64,000 nucleotides of DNA from an uncultured bacterium (GTDB lineage: Bacteria > Bacteroidota > Bacteroidia > Bacteroidales > Marinifilaceae), in the NCBI GenBank assembly GCA_905216195.1, contig CAJMSX010000001.1:89798-153797 (forward strand), given 5' to 3'. Positions 60,945-64,000 of this stretch are shown piece by piece. Each line of letters starts with the position of its first letter. Within the stretch, counting starts at the first letter, position 1. A program made the position numbers and the translations under genes. Under the pieces are notes generated by a model that worked only from the letters and a program-made list of their open reading frames with translations, did no database searches and was not told the DNA's origin.

Positions 60945-62660
60945 TCATTCGTGGTAGATTTTCTTTTTTTCGATCATCTCTTTGTCTTCTTTTTTCAGTC
61001 CCGCATTGTAAAAGAAGACCGGTTTGTCGTGGTCGTTCAGGTACATGCGCCGGTTTATTTTGAAGTCCGGATTGACCAGGGAAAATTCGGATTGAAAATA
61101 AGGCGTATGAATGGAGGCCATATCCAGCAGGGTATGGAAAACAGCATTGGTAGATACGGGCATCGGTTTGTTGGCAACCGCCGCTTCCGCTTTTTGAGGA
61201 TAGGCCGTTTGGTAATTTCCGGAAAACCACATAAACATCGGAATATGGAGTTGATAGTAAGTAGGACGAGGGGAAGAATGTAAAAACCGGTTTCTTTTAT
61301 CGTCCAGCAAATCTTCTCCATGGTCGGAAGTGTAATACAACGCACTACAGGTATTGCTTTGCTGTAAAAGTTCGATGATCTGGTGAAGGAAATCGTCCGT
61401 ATAGAGGATGCTGTTGTCGTAAGCATTGATCAACTGCTCTTTATTTTCTTTTTTTACATCCGTTGCATTATCGGGTTTAAACTTCCCGAAATTTTCAGGA
61501 TAACGTTCTTTGTAATTGAAATGAGAACCGTAGGTATGAAGCACCACGAACAGATTTCCCGGGACTGAATCCAGATAGTGCTGGAAAATAGGAAGTAAGG
61601 CAGCGTCAAAACGGTTTTTCGAAATCAAGGTGCCCCCCCGGTCCACCCGGATATTGTGGTGGTAATTCGCTTGCTCGGCGAAAAAATCCGTAAAAGAACG
61701 ATTGGGAGTCTGATTGGATAAAAAGACGGTTGTAAATCCGGCTTCTTTGAAAGCTTCTAAAATACTTTTCCGGGTATAGATGACCTCATAGTTGGCGGCG
61801 GAGGCCGAAGAAAGAATCATAGGGACGCTTTTATGGGTGGTATTGGATTGCGTAAGGGCATCGGGATAATATACCACTCCCGGAGTCTGTGCCAGCTGGG
61901 GCGTCGTTTCTCTTTTATATCCTCCCAGACTCCAATTATCGGCTCTACTGGCTTCTCCGATTACCAATACATACACTTCCCGATTCGGTGTGTGTACGTC
62001 TTTCCGGGCCTGGTAAACGAAATTAGCGGAAGTGGCGGGATATTGTTCGCTGCGATGCCATTTATGGATGGCGAATCCCAGGTTATAAAGAACATCCACC
62101 GGATAAATTTCTTTCGCTAAACTGAACTTGCCCGTATTTTTATCGTGAACTATAAACGTGAGGCCATATGAGAGAAGCATAATGATCGCTCCGGCGATCA
62201 GCATCTTCTTCCGAAAACTGTCCGTTATGCAGATTTTACGTTTACAGGCAATGCCGGCAATGATGGTCGTGGGAATATACAGGAGGCAGACAAAAACGAC
62301 AGCCGGCCAGATGTTGTCGAGCAGTTCGCTGGCTTCGCTGACATTCGTAGTCACCAGGTTTAAAAACATATCTACAGCTATGACCGATTCTCCGAACAGG
62401 TAAAACAATACCAGTTGGAATGCATGCAGGAATAAAACCGGGAAAAGGATCAATTGCATCAATCCCGTATTCCTGGACAAAGAAAGCAGGAAAAAATATA
62501 GCCCGAGCGGGAAAAACACCAAAAGGAATTTACCGATAAAATCGTAAGGTTCTGTGAATACCAGGCAAATGCTGGGAATCATATTCATTACGATATAGAA
62601 CCGAAACAACTTTTTCGCTTCCCAATTCTGATACCGCTGTTTAATCTGAGAAAAAATCAT
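60945..62660 (-). CDS. Lipid A / envelope phosphoethanolamine transferase (EptA-like)
   Basis: A 571-residue protein: five membrane helices (residues about 20-180) and a periplasmic sulfatase-fold domain. Metal and nucleophile marks are VIGEASRADNWSLGGY (Glu), TQSNTTHKSVPMIL (nucleophilic Thr), YTSDHGEDLL (Asp-His) and FLHSSPR (His). It transfers phosphoethanolamine to an envelope lipid or glycan, a known basis of polymyxin tolerance when the acceptor is lipid A. The gene starts 12 bases behind the D15-type gene, so they share a transcript. Confidence 0.85.
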   Translation of the reverse strand: MIFSQIKQRYQNWEAKKLFRFYIVMNMIPSICLVFTEPYDFIGKFLLVFFPLGLYFFLLSLSRNTGLMQLILFPVLFLHAFQLVLFYLFGESVIAVDMFLNLVTTNVSEASELLDNIWPAVVFVCLLYIPTTIIAGIACKRKICITDSFRKKMLIAGAIIMLLSYGLTFIVHDKNTGKFSLAKEIYPVDVLYNLGFAIHKWHRSEQYPATSANFVYQARKDVHTPNREVYVLVIGEASRADNWSLGGYKRETTPQLAQTPGVVYYPDALTQSNTTHKSVPMILSSASAANYEVIYTRKSILEAFKEAGFTTVFLSNQTPNRSFTDFFAEQANYHHNIRVDRGGTLISKNRFDAALLPIFQHYLDSVPGNLFVVLHTYGSHFNYKERYPENFGKFKPDNATDVKKENKEQLINAYDNSILYTDDFLHQIIELLQQSNTCSALYYTSDHGEDLLDDKRNRFLHSSPRPTYYQLHIPMFMWFSGNYQTAYPQKAEAAVANKPMPVSTNAVFHTLLDMASIHTPYFQSEFSLVNPDFKINRRMYLNDHDKPVFFYNAGLKKEDKEMIEKKKIYHE

Positions 62661-62672
62661 CTGTCGTTCCTT

Positions 62673-63842
62673 TTAAAAAGCTTCGTTAATACTGAAATAA
62701 AAAGCACTTTGTTTTTTACCGAAGCCATAGTCTAACCGTATATTCACCCGTTCTTTAAATTCCCAGCGGTAACCGAGTCCGTAAGTAGGCAAAGTTTCGT
62801 CCCACCGGAATTTATTGAATTTGGGAAATACGTTCCCGGCTCCTCCCCAGACGGCAATTCCATGCCGGTTGTATATTTTTTGCCGGAGCTCAACCTGAGC
62901 CTGAATGAGATTGTTGTCCCGGTATTGACCTTCATAGTATCCTCTCATCTGGTAAGAGCCACCCATCAGCGCAACCATACTCCAGGGCGTATCCCCATAG
63001 TTGAAAATGCCTTGAATATCGCTCGCTAAAATGGCCCCTTTCCACAGTCGGGCATACTGACGGGCCGAAACTTCCGTACGGCGAAACGAGTAGGAATTTC
63101 CTAAGAATTTAGGATAAAAGGTTTGTTCGATCTTGGCATACGTGCCGGAATAAGGATTGGGAATGAAATCCCGGGAATCGTAAGAAATCAAAAATCCTAT
63201 TCCCAGGCTGGAAATATCATTTCTCTCCCCTTCCAAAAAACTGATGTCTTTAAAATCTTTCCCGTTCACATTCCGGTACATTCCGGTAACACCGAGAAAA
63301 GTGTTGGGAGCTATTTTTCGGAGTACATCCAGCTTTACCTGTATTTCTTTTCGTTTATAAGTGGTGTAATCGTGCTCCCGCATCGCGTTTTTGTAACCGA
63401 TTCCCCAATATTTGCTCGGGAAAGAGAAAAAATACAGATTCATATCCAGCCTGTAATTTTCGTGGGGGAAGATGGTGTTCCCCCGAATACCGAGCAAATA
63501 AAATCCCGTTGTGGTAACATCCCCGTATAAAGAAACATTGGAAGGCGAAAGACTTAAATCCGTACGGTCGATGCGGTATAGCCCCGACGCAACCAATCCC
63601 AGACCGAGTTTCGTATCACTGGAAAAATGAGGACCGCCGATAATGGAAAAATCAAAGGCCTTTTCTTCTTTTCTTTTGTTGGATTTTTGAAAATACCGAT
63701 AGATCCGATGAAAGATATTATTTTTTTTTATTGTATCCTGAGGCGGAGTTTCAATTAATTCACCGCTCTCTTCCGGGATTTGGGCGAAGCCCGAAAATGG
63801 AAGAATAATTCCTACTAATATAAATATGATATATTTTAGCAT
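62673..63842 (-). CDS. D15/BamA-type outer-membrane barrel protein
   Basis: A 389-residue protein with a signal peptide (LKYIIFILVGIILPFSGFAQ). There is no visible POTRA domain; residues 60-389 look like a 16-stranded surface-antigen D15 barrel with GIGFLISYDSRDFIPNPYSGTY, GGSYQMRGYYEGQYRDNNL (the conserved RGY) and a C-terminal Phe (FSINEAF), the barrel signature. It starts the operon with the phosphoethanolamine transferase; function may be export or docking of an envelope component. Confidence 0.8.
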   Translation of the reverse strand: MLKYIIFILVGIILPFSGFAQIPEESGELIETPPQDTIKKNNIFHRIYRYFQKSNKRKEEKAFDFSIIGGPHFSSDTKLGLGLVASGLYRIDRTDLSLSPSNVSLYGDVTTTGFYLLGIRGNTIFPHENYRLDMNLYFFSFPSKYWGIGYKNAMREHDYTTYKRKEIQVKLDVLRKIAPNTFLGVTGMYRNVNGKDFKDISFLEGERNDISSLGIGFLISYDSRDFIPNPYSGTYAKIEQTFYPKFLGNSYSFRRTEVSARQYARLWKGAILASDIQGIFNYGDTPWSMVALMGGSYQMRGYYEGQYRDNNLIQAQVELRQKIYNRHGIAVWGGAGNVFPKFNKFRWDETLPTYGLGYRWEFKERVNIRLDYGFGKKQSAFYFSINEAF

Positions 63843-64000
63843 AAAAAAATACTACTTGTTATTCAATATTTGTATTTTAGCACGTATTTTGCTGATAAAT
63901 CAATAACCTGATTATTTTGATATATTCGATAAAATACGGCAATAATGATGCCAATCTTAAATTTTTCCGGATTAAATTTTAGGTCGAATCTATACATTGG
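63843..64000. other. Right window edge, AT-rich intergenic DNA
   Basis: 158 bases without a supportable gene; upstream region of the D15-type gene. Nothing further can be read from it. Confidence 0.5.

Overview
The window is about 64 kb of a Bacteroidota chromosome, most likely order Bacteroidales. The evidence is lipoproteins and outer-membrane barrels of that phylum, BACON-type domains, TAnnTTTG promoter elements, a malic enzyme fused to a phosphotransacetylase-like domain, and an aspS-holB-ricT cluster. A family such as Odoribacteraceae would fit, but I cannot prove it from sequence alone.

Left chromosomal arm (1-15240): a large leucine-rich-repeat lipoprotein cut by the window edge, a PorT-like barrel, a three-gene exported operon ending in a WG-repeat/caspase protein (3704-7794), maeB, and a minus-strand operon of a flippase-like membrane protein, a small membrane protein and mutL. 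mutL carries an in-frame TAA 61 codons before its natural end. A TlpA-like lipoprotein follows.

Prophage (about 15266-45205, 29.9 kb): a temperate contractile-tailed phage inserted in tRNA-Ala(GGC). A 17-bp core lies at both ends; the right copy is inside an intact tRNA gene and the left copy in a tRNA 3' fragment. From the left it has a CI-like repressor, early genes including a radical SAM protein and a replication protein, then a lambda-type head module (terminase GpA, gpW, portal, protease-capsid fusion). A P2/Mu-type tail follows (sheath, tube, frameshifted chaperone, tape measure, gpU, gpX, gpD, gpV, gpW, gpJ, gpI), then fibre genes with BACON domains split between neighbouring genes and a spike of eight CxxLxxC repeats. 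Lysis genes (membrane protein, GH19 endolysin, spanin-like) close the late block. A cargo segment (41.2-43.7 kb) holds an RsbW-like ATPase, a decayed ORF, an XRE regulator, a long structured-RNA candidate and hicAB. The integrase lies next to the tRNA.

Right chromosomal arm (45238-64000): a compact minus-strand run (aspS, holB, ricT, two rhomboids, an EEP-family protein), then a DUF6090-like membrane protein, cvpA, tyrS, hflX, tonB, a phosphopantetheinyl transferase, asd, a secreted nitroreductase-like protein, and a two-gene unit of a D15-type barrel and a phosphoethanolamine transferase.

The observations most worth following are the split BACON domains linking tail-fibre genes, the Cys-ladder spike, the nested RNA hairpin in the phage cargo segment, the nonsense codon in mutL, and the A_AAA_AAC frameshift in the tail chaperone gene.
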